NCBI GenBank assembly: GCA_030598525.1 | Contig: JAUVPT010000137.1 | Coordinates: forward strand, 1-5,326 | Direction of reading: 5' to 3' | DNA length: 5,326 nt | From: Gemmatimonadota bacterium | GTDB taxonomy: Bacteria > Gemmatimonadota > Gemmatimonadetes > Palauibacterales > Palauibacteraceae | In this document: positions 1 to 5,326 of the stretch, piece by piece | Layout: each line of letters starts with the position of its first letter | How positions within the stretch are numbered: position 1 is the stretch's first letter | Notes under the pieces: model-generated | Database searches by the model: none | Told to the model about the DNA's origin: nothing | What the model saw: only the letters and a program-made list of their open reading frames with translations | Translations under genes and position numbers: made by a program

Positions 1-828
1 ACGCCGGGCGTCGTCCGGGGGCGGAACATCGTATGGTCCCGTGGCGCAGCGCTCACCGGCCCACCGTACCTGGCACGTTCGGCCGAAGAACACGCGGGTC
101 CTCACATGCCGTGGTTCTGGGAGGGGGAGCTGCAGGGCGGTGGTGTCTTGAACGACATGATGTGCCATTCGGTCGAGGTGGCCCGCTTCCTCCTCACGCC
201 CCCCGGAGCCCCTCGCGATGAGCTGACCCCGGTCAAGGTGACGGCGCACGCGGACTGCCTGAAATGGCAGCGTCCAAAGTACGCCGCGCAACTCGCCGAG
301 ATGAGCGGAGGCAAGCTGGATTATGTAAACCGGCCGGCAGAGGACTTCGCCCGCGCCATGGTGGAGTACCGGGACCGTGAGGGCGGACGGCGCATCGTCG
401 AGGTCACGACCTCGTGGTGTTACGTGGGCGCCGGCCTGCGGTTGAGCATGGAGCTCCTCGGCCCCGAGTATTCGATGGAGATCAACTCCCTCGACTCCGG
501 TCCGAAGGTCTTCCTCAGCCGGGAAGTCGTGGGCGACACCGGCGAAGACCTGGTCGAGAAGCAGAACGCCGAGACGGGTGTGATGCCGATCGTCGCGGAC
601 GAAGAGGCGGAGTATGGCTACGTGGGAGAGAACCGGCACATGGTTCGAGCCTTCCGCGAGGGACGCATGCCGGACGAGACGTTCGCCGACGGCCTGGCCG
701 TGACGGAGCTTCTGATGACCGCGTACATGAGCGCAGAGCAGGAACGCACGATCCCCTTCCCGCCCCCTGACCTGGAGACGTTCGTCCCAGCCGTGGCGCG
801 CGGCGAGTGGAATCCCGGGAGAGAATGA
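1..828 (+). CDS. Gfo/Idh/MocA family oxidoreductase, C-terminal part (5' end outside window)
   Basis: The frame is open from base 1 to the TGA at 826-828, giving 275 residues. The gene therefore begins before the window; the internal ATG at 106 is not its start. The visible part matches the C-terminal substrate-binding half of Gfo/Idh/MocA NAD(P)-dependent sugar oxidoreductases. Window residues 31-40 read HAGPHMPWFW and are followed by a GGG turn at 46-48. The D-x-x-x-H motif (Asp52, His56, in NDMMCHSVE) corresponds to the conserved Asp/His near the active site. The Rossmann domain and the EKP-type catalytic lysine lie upstream and cannot be checked, nor can any Tat or Sec signal. Family members are usually 350-460 residues, so roughly a third is missing. 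The role is probably oxidation or reduction of a sugar hydroxyl/keto group; the substrate is unknown. It is translationally coupled to the DUF1080 gene that follows, which supports a shared sugar pathway. Family assignment is confident; specificity is not. Confidence 0.88.
   Translation, partial: TPGVVRGRNIVWSRGAALTGPPYLARSAEEHAGPHMPWFWEGELQGGGVLNDMMCHSVEVARFLLTPPGAPRDELTPVKVTAHADCLKWQRPKYAAQLAEMSGGKLDYVNRPAEDFARAMVEYRDREGGRRIVEVTTSWCYVGAGLRLSMELLGPEYSMEINSLDSGPKVFLSREVVGDTGEDLVEKQNAETGVMPIVADEEAEYGYVGENRHMVRAFREGRMPDETFADGLAVTELLMTAYMSAEQERTIPFPPPDLETFVPAVARGEWNPGRE
817..823 (+). promoter_or_regulatory. Ribosome binding site deciding the DUF1080 start
   Basis: GGGAGAG lies inside the last codons of the oxidoreductase gene. 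Its GGGAG part is 6 bases from the ATG at 828 but only 3 bases from the ATG at 825. It overlaps any reading from the in-frame GTG at 807. Spacing therefore favours 828 as the start. The TGATG overlap suggests translation is coupled to the upstream gene. Confidence 0.6.
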
Positions 829-1631
829 TGAACACGCAGAAACTGATCATCGCCCTGGTGGTTCTGGCCGCCGCGGGGCTCGGATTGATGACCTACACGC
901 AGGATCGGGCGGTCGATGAGTCGGCCGCGGAGCCCGCATCGGACGGACAGGAGGCAGCGGTGACGCAGGTACCGGAAGGGCCCGTGGCCCGCATCACGGA
1001 AGAAGAACTGGCCGACGGGTTCGTTCCCCTGATCGGTGAGTGGGAGAACGGCGGTTTCAACAAGCACGGGTGGAACCACTATGGACCCGGCTACTTCACG
1101 CTCGATCACGAGGCGGGCATACTTACGGCGCACGGGGGCATGGGCCTGCTGTGGCACTCGGAGCTGTACGGGGACTTCGTTCTCCGCCTCGAATTCGACA
1201 CCTCGGTGCCGGAGTCCAACTCGGGGATCTTCCTCCGAGTGCCGAACGTCCCTGTCAGCGACGACTACATCTACCACAGCTTCGAGATACAGATTCACGA
1301 CACCGCGCCCGAGGCCATCCACCAGACGGGCGCCGTCTACGACGCGGAAGCGCCGAGCACCGGGGCAGTCCAGCATACGGGCGGAGTGTTCGACGCCGAG
1401 GCGCCTGCGAGACACCGTAAGCACCCTCCGGGCCAGTGGCACGACATGGAGATCTCGTTCGTCGGTGACCTGATCACGGTGATCCTGAACGGGGAGAAGG
1501 TCATCGACTGGCACGCGGAGCCGCGCGGCAAGGTCGAGGACTTCGCGGAGCAGGGCTTCATCGGCCTGCAGAACCACGATTGGGACACCGCCGTCTACTT
1601 CCGGAACATCAGGGTGAAGAAGCTGGACTGA
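828..1631 (+). CDS. DUF1080 / 3-keto-disaccharide hydrolase family protein, membrane-anchored or secreted
   Basis: The protein has 267 residues from the ATG at 828. Residues 5-23 form one hydrophobic segment after a short start with one lysine, so it is a signal peptide or N-terminal anchor. There is no lipobox cysteine, so it is not an evident lipoprotein. A low-complexity Ala/Glu/Asp linker (about 27-55) precedes the DUF1080 domain (PF06439, concanavalin-like beta sandwich) at about 64-266. Family landmarks are NSGIFLR (131-137), FEIQIHD (152-158), GQW (202-204), GFIGLQNH (243-250) and the terminal VYFRNIRVK (256-264). Members act on, or are linked to, 3-keto glycosides; the reaction here is inferred. 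The coupled upstream oxidoreductase fits a 3-keto-sugar route. Residues 166-193 contain an imperfect duplication of an 11-residue block at 17-residue spacing, which lengthens the loop before GQW. The gene ends 12 bp from a convergent small gene with no visible terminator between them. Confidence 0.9.
   Translation: MNTQKLIIALVVLAAAGLGLMTYTQDRAVDESAAEPASDGQEAAVTQVPEGPVARITEEELADGFVPLIGEWENGGFNKHGWNHYGPGYFTLDHEAGILTAHGGMGLLWHSELYGDFVLRLEFDTSVPESNSGIFLRVPNVPVSDDYIYHSFEIQIHDTAPEAIHQTGAVYDAEAPSTGAVQHTGGVFDAEAPARHRKHPPGQWHDMEISFVGDLITVILNGEKVIDWHAEPRGKVEDFAEQGFIGLQNHDWDTAVYFRNIRVKKLD
1323..1406 (+). repeat. Imperfect tandem duplication inside the DUF1080 gene
   Basis: Bases 1323-1355 and 1374-1406 encode two versions of the same 11-residue block, QTGAVYDAEAP and HTGGVFDAEAP. 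Their offset is exactly 51 bases (17 codons). By hand alignment 25 of 33 bases match. Most differences are at third codon positions, and the amino-acid changes are Q/H, A/G and Y/F. This looks like an old in-frame duplication kept under protein-level selection. It lies in the loop between the FEIQIHD strand and the GQW motif, where family members normally have a single tGaiY block. Confidence 0.7.
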
Positions 1632-1643
1632 CTGGATCGGCGG

Positions 1644-1886
1644 TCACGGCGGCGCGTCTTCAGACTGTCGCGCCTCAGCAGCCAGGTGCTGAAGGGCAAT
1701 GAGGTTGTCGACCCGTTCCTGAACTGTTAGTCGCAGGTTTTCGCGAAGCAGGGTGCGATCCACGCCCTTCTTGTACTCCTCGATGACCGGGTCCAAAGGG
1801 AGAGTTGTCTCTGGCTCCTCCCGCCCGCTTACGCTCAGCGTCTCCGACTGACCGACTTTCCATAAACGTTGGAAGTACTCGCGCAT
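1644..1886 (-). CDS. Small conserved-looking protein of unknown function (80 aa, start uncertain)
   Basis: The ATG at 1886-1884 gives an 80-residue, highly charged, soluble protein with no signal peptide or membrane segment. The C-terminal 50 residues (1796-1647) look like a real conserved core, with DPVIEEYKKGVDRTLLRENL followed by an amphipathic helix-like stretch (residues 51-76). I recall this D-P-V-I-E-x-Y-K ... V-D-R-T-L-L-R-E-N-L pattern from small hypothetical proteins of diverse soil and marine bacteria, sometimes next to nucleotidyltransferase-like genes. That recollection is unverified and no such partner is in the window. The frame stays open far upstream into the permease gene, so the start rests only on the nearest ATG, which has no well-spaced Shine-Dalgarno. 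The N-terminal 30 residues look unconserved and may be wrong. GC and third-position bias are lower than in neighbours, suggesting separate acquisition. It could also be a 5'-decayed remnant. Confidence 0.55.
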   Translation of the reverse strand: MREYFQRLWKVGQSETLSVSGREEPETTLPLDPVIEEYKKGVDRTLLRENLRLTVQERVDNLIALQHLAAEARQSEDAPP

Positions 1887-2005
1887 CCTGAGTCGAAACC
1901 CGCCAAGCCAAGTAATATCGGTCACCTTGATAGCGTTAGCATCGCTTGGACACTCAGCACGTCGACAAGATCCCATCACTGACGTGAGCACAATGCAACG
2001 GCCCG
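1887..2005. other. Lower-GC intergenic spacer between small gene and permease gene
   Basis: These 119 bases follow the permease stop and precede the proposed small-gene ATG. Hand counts give about 50-52 % GC over 1861-1980, against about 67-75 % in sampled permease-gene lines. I see no hairpin followed by a T-run, no convincing -35/-10 pair and no integron-type attC site. If the small gene has its own promoter it should be here. Confidence 0.5.
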
Positions 2006-3313
2006 TCAACTCGAGGGCAGCACCCTCCGCACCTGGGAAGTCAGGTACGCCGTGCTGAGCACCCGCCCGCCGACGTATGAGACAAACGCCGCCGTGACGC
2101 CCACCCACCCGATCCACCAACCGCCGACCGTAAACAGGATCGCGATCGTGCTCACCTCGATCGCCGTGGCCACCGTGATCGGGCGCGTGACCCGCGACTG
2201 CATGAGGATGGCCCGCTGGAACGAGAGCAATACCGACAACGCCGGAATGACCACGAGGATCCTCGTCGGCGTGATCGCGAACGCCGCGAGATCCGGGGAA
2301 AGTCCGGAGATGGTGACGAACCACACGTCGGCCAACGGCGTGAACGCCACCGTCGCCAGGCCGGCCGTGGCGGCGAGTCCAAGGACTGCCCCGAAGCGCG
2401 CCAGCTCCGGGAAGTGCTCGTTCTCGCGACCCAACAGGGCGAGCGCTGCATCCTGGAAGCTGAGTCCGAGTGCCCGGAAGATGAAGGACAGGGCGTGCAC
2501 CACCGGGAACACGGCCAGCGATTCTACCGGAGAAGCGGCCCGACCCATGAAGAACGTGAGCATCGGGTGCACCATCAGCCCGATCACCGAGGTGAGCAGC
2601 AGCGGGAAGTAGAAGTGCGAGATGCGTCGGTATCCGAGGAGCGGCGCACCTGCGTCCACTCGATCCGGCCCCGTGAGCAGCTCGCGGATGGCGGCCGACG
2701 CCATCCAGCGGGCCGCGATGGCTTCGGTCACCACGGCGGCCGAGAGTGACGCGGCCCCCACCCATGCTCCCGGAATGTCGGTCGTCAGAACCAGGACCAC
2801 GGCCGTGGCTGACATCGCCGCCAGCCGGATCATCGTGCCCGTCGCCACCAGCCGTGTCCGGCCAGAGCGGATCAACACGCCCTGCACGAATCGCCGCATC
2901 CCGATGGCCGCGGGCCACGGCAGGAACAGCCACAACGCCCCGTAGGTCAGGTCGGCAACCTCGGGTGGCAAGCCGATCAGCGTGCGCATCACGAAGTCGA
3001 AAACAGACGGAATCAGTACCGCGAGCAGCATCACGGTGGATCCGATGTTCAGGGCGTTTGCGAAGTTCCGCAGCTTTCGATAGCTGCCGGCGTCCTCTAC
3101 CAAGGCCGTCGAAGCGCTCATCAGCATGATGACCGGAGCCTCGATCAGGATGGCGAAGGCGAAGGCCACGCCGTGCGCCGCCAGGTTGTACTTGGGATCC
3201 GGAAGTCGGGCGATCACGGCCGCGAGGAAGGGCCCCTCGGCCGCCATCATGAGCCAGGTAGCGGCGAGCGGCGCCCAGAATCGACCGATGTAGCGGTTCG
3301 AGAGCCGCCTCAC
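2006..3313 (-). CDS. ANKH/MATE-like multispan membrane transporter (MOP superfamily fold)
   Basis: The chosen start is GTG at 3313-3311, giving 435 residues. An in-frame start at 3430 would overlap the upstream AEC gene by over 100 bases and add a non-conserved Pro/Arg/Cys-rich leader. GGGGTGA (3324-3318) lies 4 bases from the GTG and contains the AEC stop codon, so translation is probably coupled. About twelve hydrophobic segments are visible (roughly 11-33, 46-70, 89-110, 123-146, 157-178, 183-203, 232-256, 263-285, 305-327, 345-371, 379-399, 403-420), as in MATE-type flippase/efflux folds. The N-terminal half carries RLPDP (36-40), an EAP near 58-60, SASTALVED (66-74), PWPAAIGMRRF (132-142) and QGVLIRSGRT (144-153). 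I associate these with bacterial relatives of the progressive-ankylosis (ANKH) group, whose animal member is implicated in pyrophosphate/ATP/citrate export. Substrate is unknown. It is the last gene of the three-gene operon. Confidence 0.8.
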   Translation of the reverse strand: MRRLSNRYIGRFWAPLAATWLMMAAEGPFLAAVIARLPDPKYNLAAHGVAFAFAILIEAPVIMLMSASTALVEDAGSYRKLRNFANALNIGSTVMLLAVLIPSVFDFVMRTLIGLPPEVADLTYGALWLFLPWPAAIGMRRFVQGVLIRSGRTRLVATGTMIRLAAMSATAVVLVLTTDIPGAWVGAASLSAAVVTEAIAARWMASAAIRELLTGPDRVDAGAPLLGYRRISHFYFPLLLTSVIGLMVHPMLTFFMGRAASPVESLAVFPVVHALSFIFRALGLSFQDAALALLGRENEHFPELARFGAVLGLAATAGLATVAFTPLADVWFVTISGLSPDLAAFAITPTRILVVIPALSVLLSFQRAILMQSRVTRPITVATAIEVSTIAILFTVGGWWIGWVGVTAAFVSYVGGRVLSTAYLTSQVRRVLPSS

Positions 3314-3317
3314 GGGA

Positions 3318-3324
3318 TCACCCC
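3318..3324 (-). promoter_or_regulatory. Ribosome binding site overlapping AEC stop, for the GTG-started permease
   Basis: On the minus strand GGGGTGA ends 4 bases before the GTG at 3313. Its last three bases are the stop codon of the AEC permease gene. This arrangement, with a 4-base intergenic gap, supports the GTG start and terminating-ribosome coupling of the two permeases. Confidence 0.5.
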
Positions 3325-4256
3325 GCCGGGAGCAGGTACAGGAGAATCGAAATGGTCCCGATCGACAGGCCCGTGGACAGAAGAACGGCCGTGGCTGCCG
3401 TCGCCACGCCGTGGTCGTAGCGTTCGGCAAACAGGTAAGCGTTGATGCCGGTGGGAAGCGCTGCCATCACCACCGCGACGGAGGTCCAGAGGGGCGCCAC
3501 GTCGAATACCAATGTGGCGAGAAGCCACACGATCGCCGGCTGCACGAGCATCTTGCAGCCGATCAGCGCCCCGGCCTCCGCCAGGGCGCCCGCGATGTGG
3601 TACCGGGCCAGCGTCGCGCCGAGCGCGAAGGTAGCCGTCGGGAGGGCGGCTGAGCCGAGGGCCGCAGCTACCGAATCCAGCGGGTCCGGTATGCCCAGTC
3701 CGAGCAGGTTGAACGCGAGGCCGAGCGCCAATCCGTCCACGATCGGGTTCTTCGCCATGCCCAGCAGTGTCGAGACAACCAGACCTCGAAGGCTCTTCTT
3801 GCTCCCGAGCCCGGCTTCGATCAGGGCTGTCGCTGGCGGAAACAGGACCAGGTTGTGAGTCGCGATAACCAGGAACAGGGGGAGCGCCGCGGCTTCGCCA
3901 AAGGCGGTCAGGACGATCGGAATCCCCAGGAGTACCGTGTTCGAGTAGGAGGCCGTAAGACCGGCCAGCCCCTGCCCTGCGAGAGGTCGCCCGAACCCGC
4001 GCCCCGCCACCACCATGCCGAGGCCGAACACGAACAGGGCCGCGAGATAATAGGAGAGGAGGAAGGCCCACTCGAACTCTTCCGGCAGTCGCGTGAGGGC
4101 CAGGGTCCGGAACAGCATCACCGGGAGGGCGAAGTTGAACACGAAAAGCGACAACCCGCGCACGGCATCGGAGTCCAGCCATTTCAGGCGGACCGCCGCA
4201 AACCCCAGCAGAACCAGGCCGAAAACCGGGAGTATGACGTCGAGGAGGGTTGACAT
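3318..4256 (-). CDS. AEC (auxin efflux carrier) family permease
   Basis: This is a complete 312-residue inner-membrane protein, the usual length for bacterial AEC-family transporters (Mem_trans, PF03547). About ten hydrophobic segments fall into two halves separated by a more polar middle (about 149-157). Family landmarks are SYSNTVLLGIPI (103-114, the first-half crossover), KNPIVDGLALG (169-179) and ALPTGINAYLFAERYD (266-281, the second-half crossover). Bacterial members export or exchange small organic acids such as malate or malonate; plant relatives move auxin. The substrate here cannot be read from sequence. The ATG at 4256 is preceded by CAGGG about 4 bases away. The gene begins 12 bp after the TIM-barrel stop and ends 4 bp before the next permease start, so the three genes are almost certainly one transcript. 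A carboxylate or small anion produced by the TIM-barrel pathway is a reasonable but unproven substrate. Confidence 0.93.
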   Translation of the reverse strand: MSTLLDVILPVFGLVLLGFAAVRLKWLDSDAVRGLSLFVFNFALPVMLFRTLALTRLPEEFEWAFLLSYYLAALFVFGLGMVVAGRGFGRPLAGQGLAGLTASYSNTVLLGIPIVLTAFGEAAALPLFLVIATHNLVLFPPATALIEAGLGSKKSLRGLVVSTLLGMAKNPIVDGLALGLAFNLLGLGIPDPLDSVAAALGSAALPTATFALGATLARYHIAGALAEAGALIGCKMLVQPAIVWLLATLVFDVAPLWTSVAVVMAALPTGINAYLFAERYDHGVATAATAVLLSTGLSIGTISILLYLLPAG

Positions 4257-4268
4257 TCGGCCCTGAAA

Positions 4269-5267
4269 TCAGGCGTATTCGGACGCAAGCCGATCCCGAA
4301 CCCGCTCGAGAAGGGCCTTGGTGAGACGGATCCCCTCGGGCTCCGGCAAGCGGCTTCCCTCGTACTCGATGCCAATCCATCCACGGTATCCTGAGTCGAG
4401 CACGATGCGGATCAGTTGCTCGTAATCGAGGTTCGTTTCTTCTCCCGACTGGTCGAAGTCGTTTGTCTTGGCGGAGACCGCACGGGCGTAGGGCATCATC
4501 TGCTCTACACCGCGGTAGTTGTCGTAGCGTTCGCTCTCGTTGATCCGGAAATTTCCGAAGTCCGGCAGCGTGCCGAGACGCGGGTGATCACCGGCCTCGA
4601 TCACCGACGAGAGCCAGCGCCCGTTGCTGGACAACCCCCCATGGTTCTCCACGATGACGTTGATGCCGTAGCCGGCGCCGAACTTCGCGAGCCTGTGCAG
4701 CCCGTCGGCGGCCAGATCGCGCTGTTCTTCCCAGCTTCCCTCGCTGGCGGCGTTGACCCGGATCGAGTGACACCCGAGCAGCCGGGCAGCTTCGACCCAC
4801 TGGTAGTGGTTCTCGACCGCCGTCGTGCGTGCCGAGTCATCCGGGTCACCGAGGCGCCCTTCCCCATCGCACATGATCAGCAGGCTCTTCACACCCTCCG
4901 ACTCACACCGATCCTTGAGGGTGAGCAGATAACCCTGGTCCCCCACCCTGTCCTTGAAGAACGAGTTCACGTACTCGATCGCATCGATCCCGAACTCACG
5001 GCGCGCCACGCGAGGGAAGTCCAGGTTGTCCAGCTTCCCATCGTACAGCGCCTTGTGAAGCGACCACTCGGCGAGGGAGATCCCGAACAGGGGCTCCGGC
5101 CCTCCCGGGACGAGAGCGCCGGTGTCCGGCGCCGAGCTGGCGAAGACGGCAGCACCGGGCGACGGCCGGGCGACCCGGCCCAGGGCGAGACCGGCGGCAC
5201 CGGCTGTCATCCGCCTCACGAAGCGGCGTCTGTCGAGGGACGGTCGAAGTGGCCCCTTCCTGCCCAT
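4269..5267 (-). CDS. Tat-exported sugar phosphate isomerase/epimerase-like TIM-barrel protein
   Basis: The protein has 332 residues from the ATG at 5267, with AAGGAG 5 bases upstream. The N-terminus holds a twin-arginine signal: DRRRFVRR (12-19), a hydrophobic stretch (about 20-30), and possible cleavage near residue 46. The mature protein is therefore expected in the periplasm, folded before export. Residues about 60-325 match the xylose-isomerase-like/AP-endonuclease-2 TIM barrel (PF01261). Likely metal and catalytic positions are Glu98 (AIEYV), Glu207 and His209 (VENHGG), Asp236 (LPDFGNF), Lys267 (SAKTNDF) and Glu301 (GIEYEG). The Glu/Asp/Glu set is what a divalent-metal site in this fold needs. 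Exported members often sit with Gfo/Idh/MocA and DUF1080 genes in glycoside-oxidising loci; both families lie at the other end of this window. It could be an epimerase, isomerase or 3-keto-sugar lyase; sequence alone does not decide. It is the first gene of the three-gene operon. Confidence 0.9.
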   Translation of the reverse strand: MGRKGPLRPSLDRRRFVRRMTAGAAGLALGRVARPSPGAAVFASSAPDTGALVPGGPEPLFGISLAEWSLHKALYDGKLDNLDFPRVARREFGIDAIEYVNSFFKDRVGDQGYLLTLKDRCESEGVKSLLIMCDGEGRLGDPDDSARTTAVENHYQWVEAARLLGCHSIRVNAASEGSWEEQRDLAADGLHRLAKFGAGYGINVIVENHGGLSSNGRWLSSVIEAGDHPRLGTLPDFGNFRINESERYDNYRGVEQMMPYARAVSAKTNDFDQSGEETNLDYEQLIRIVLDSGYRGWIGIEYEGSRLPEPEGIRLTKALLERVRDRLASEYA

Positions 5268-5272
5268 CGCGT

Positions 5273-5278
5273 CTCCTT
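5273..5278 (-). promoter_or_regulatory. Strong Shine-Dalgarno for the TIM-barrel gene
   Basis: AAGGAG on the minus strand lies 5 bases before the ATG at 5267. It is the best Shine-Dalgarno in the window and fixes the start of the first operon gene, so the Tat signal is part of the protein. Confidence 0.8.
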
Positions 5279-5316
5279 GCCGGGGGCTGTCCCGATCGCG
5301 AGAATCCTGTACGGCA

Positions 5317-5326
5317 CACTGCAGTG
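5317..5326. repeat. Short perfect palindrome upstream of the three-gene operon
   Basis: CACTGCAGTG is a perfect 10-base palindrome at the window edge, about 50 bases before the TIM-barrel ATG. Its position would suit an operator or half of a longer site. Ten-base palindromes also arise by chance and the window ends here, so no function is claimed. I see no convincing sigma-70 promoter between it and the gene. Confidence 0.25.

Noticed and set aside
807..827. GTG at 807 or ATG at 825 as the DUF1080 start
   Set aside because: The GGGAGAG at 817-823 lies after the GTG and too close to the ATG at 825. The ATG at 828 has proper spacing and starts a clean signal/anchor sequence.
618..1577. Long minus-strand open frame (319 aa) antisense to the oxidoreductase end and the DUF1080 gene
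   Set aside because: It has Arg/Val/Leu-rich composition with no recognisable domain. It mirrors the codon bias of a clearly real plus-strand gene, as expected at high GC.
1887..2005. Integron attC site or rho-independent terminator around the low-GC spacer
   Set aside because: GTTAGCA and GTCAAC-like strings do not form paired attC core sites, and only 3-4 base stems without T-runs are present.
1887..2933. Upstream extension of the small-gene frame through the permease gene (429 aa in total)
   Set aside because: Bases 2006-2933 are covered by the recognisable permease in another frame of the same strand. The translation there is Gly/Arg/His-rich nonsense. Only the part below about 1886 looks like protein.
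3314..3430. N-terminal extension of the ANKH/MATE-like gene to an in-frame start at 3430
   Set aside because: It would overlap the AEC gene by over 100 bases and add a Pro/Arg/Cys-rich leader. The GTG at 3313 has a plausible binding site and coupled spacing.
3310..4380. Same-strand 356-aa open frame overlapping the AEC gene
   Set aside because: It is Arg/Gly/Pro-rich with no membrane segments or motifs, while the overlapping frame is a textbook AEC permease.
1..5326. CRISPR array, tRNA, rRNA, insertion sequence, riboswitch
   Set aside because: Apart from the DUF1080 internal duplication no regular repeats are visible. No cloverleaf, transposase or terminal inverted repeats were recognised, and nearly all sequence is explained by coding regions.

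Overview
The window is about 65-70 % GC over most of its length. It encodes proteins typical of free-living, sugar-degrading Gram-negative bacteria: a Gfo/Idh/MocA oxidoreductase, a DUF1080 (3-keto-disaccharide hydrolase family) protein and a Tat-exported sugar isomerase/epimerase-like TIM barrel. This combination is common in Gemmatimonadota, Acidobacteriota, Planctomycetota and Bacteroidota. The GC content and protein style make Gemmatimonadota or Acidobacteriota my best guess, but nothing in the window fixes the taxon. No rRNA, tRNA, CRISPR array, insertion sequence or phage gene is visible.

Left side, plus strand (1-1631): the 3' part of a Gfo/Idh/MocA oxidoreductase gene, whose NAD-binding half lies off the left edge, is followed with a 1-base TGATG overlap by a complete membrane-anchored or secreted DUF1080 gene. 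The DUF1080 protein carries an imperfect internal tandem duplication in its central loop. Right side, minus strand (5267 down to 2006): a tight three-gene operon reads Tat-signal TIM-barrel protein, 12-bp gap, AEC-family permease, 4-bp gap, ANKH/MATE-like permease with a GTG start. Between the two convergent units (about 1632-2005) lies a patch of lower GC (about 56 % by hand count over 1681-1980). It holds a small minus-strand gene with a conserved-looking C-terminal core, ending only 12 bp from the DUF1080 stop.

Working model (inference): the oxidoreductase, DUF1080 protein and TIM-barrel protein form an oxidative route for breaking or remodelling glycosides or sugar derivatives through 3-keto intermediates, at least partly outside the cytoplasm. 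The two permeases would move a product or related organic anion across the inner membrane. Each family is recognisable, so no wholly new system is proven here. The most unusual points are the pairing of two unrelated permeases with an exported TIM-barrel enzyme, the duplicated loop in the DUF1080 protein, and the compositionally distinct small gene between the operons.
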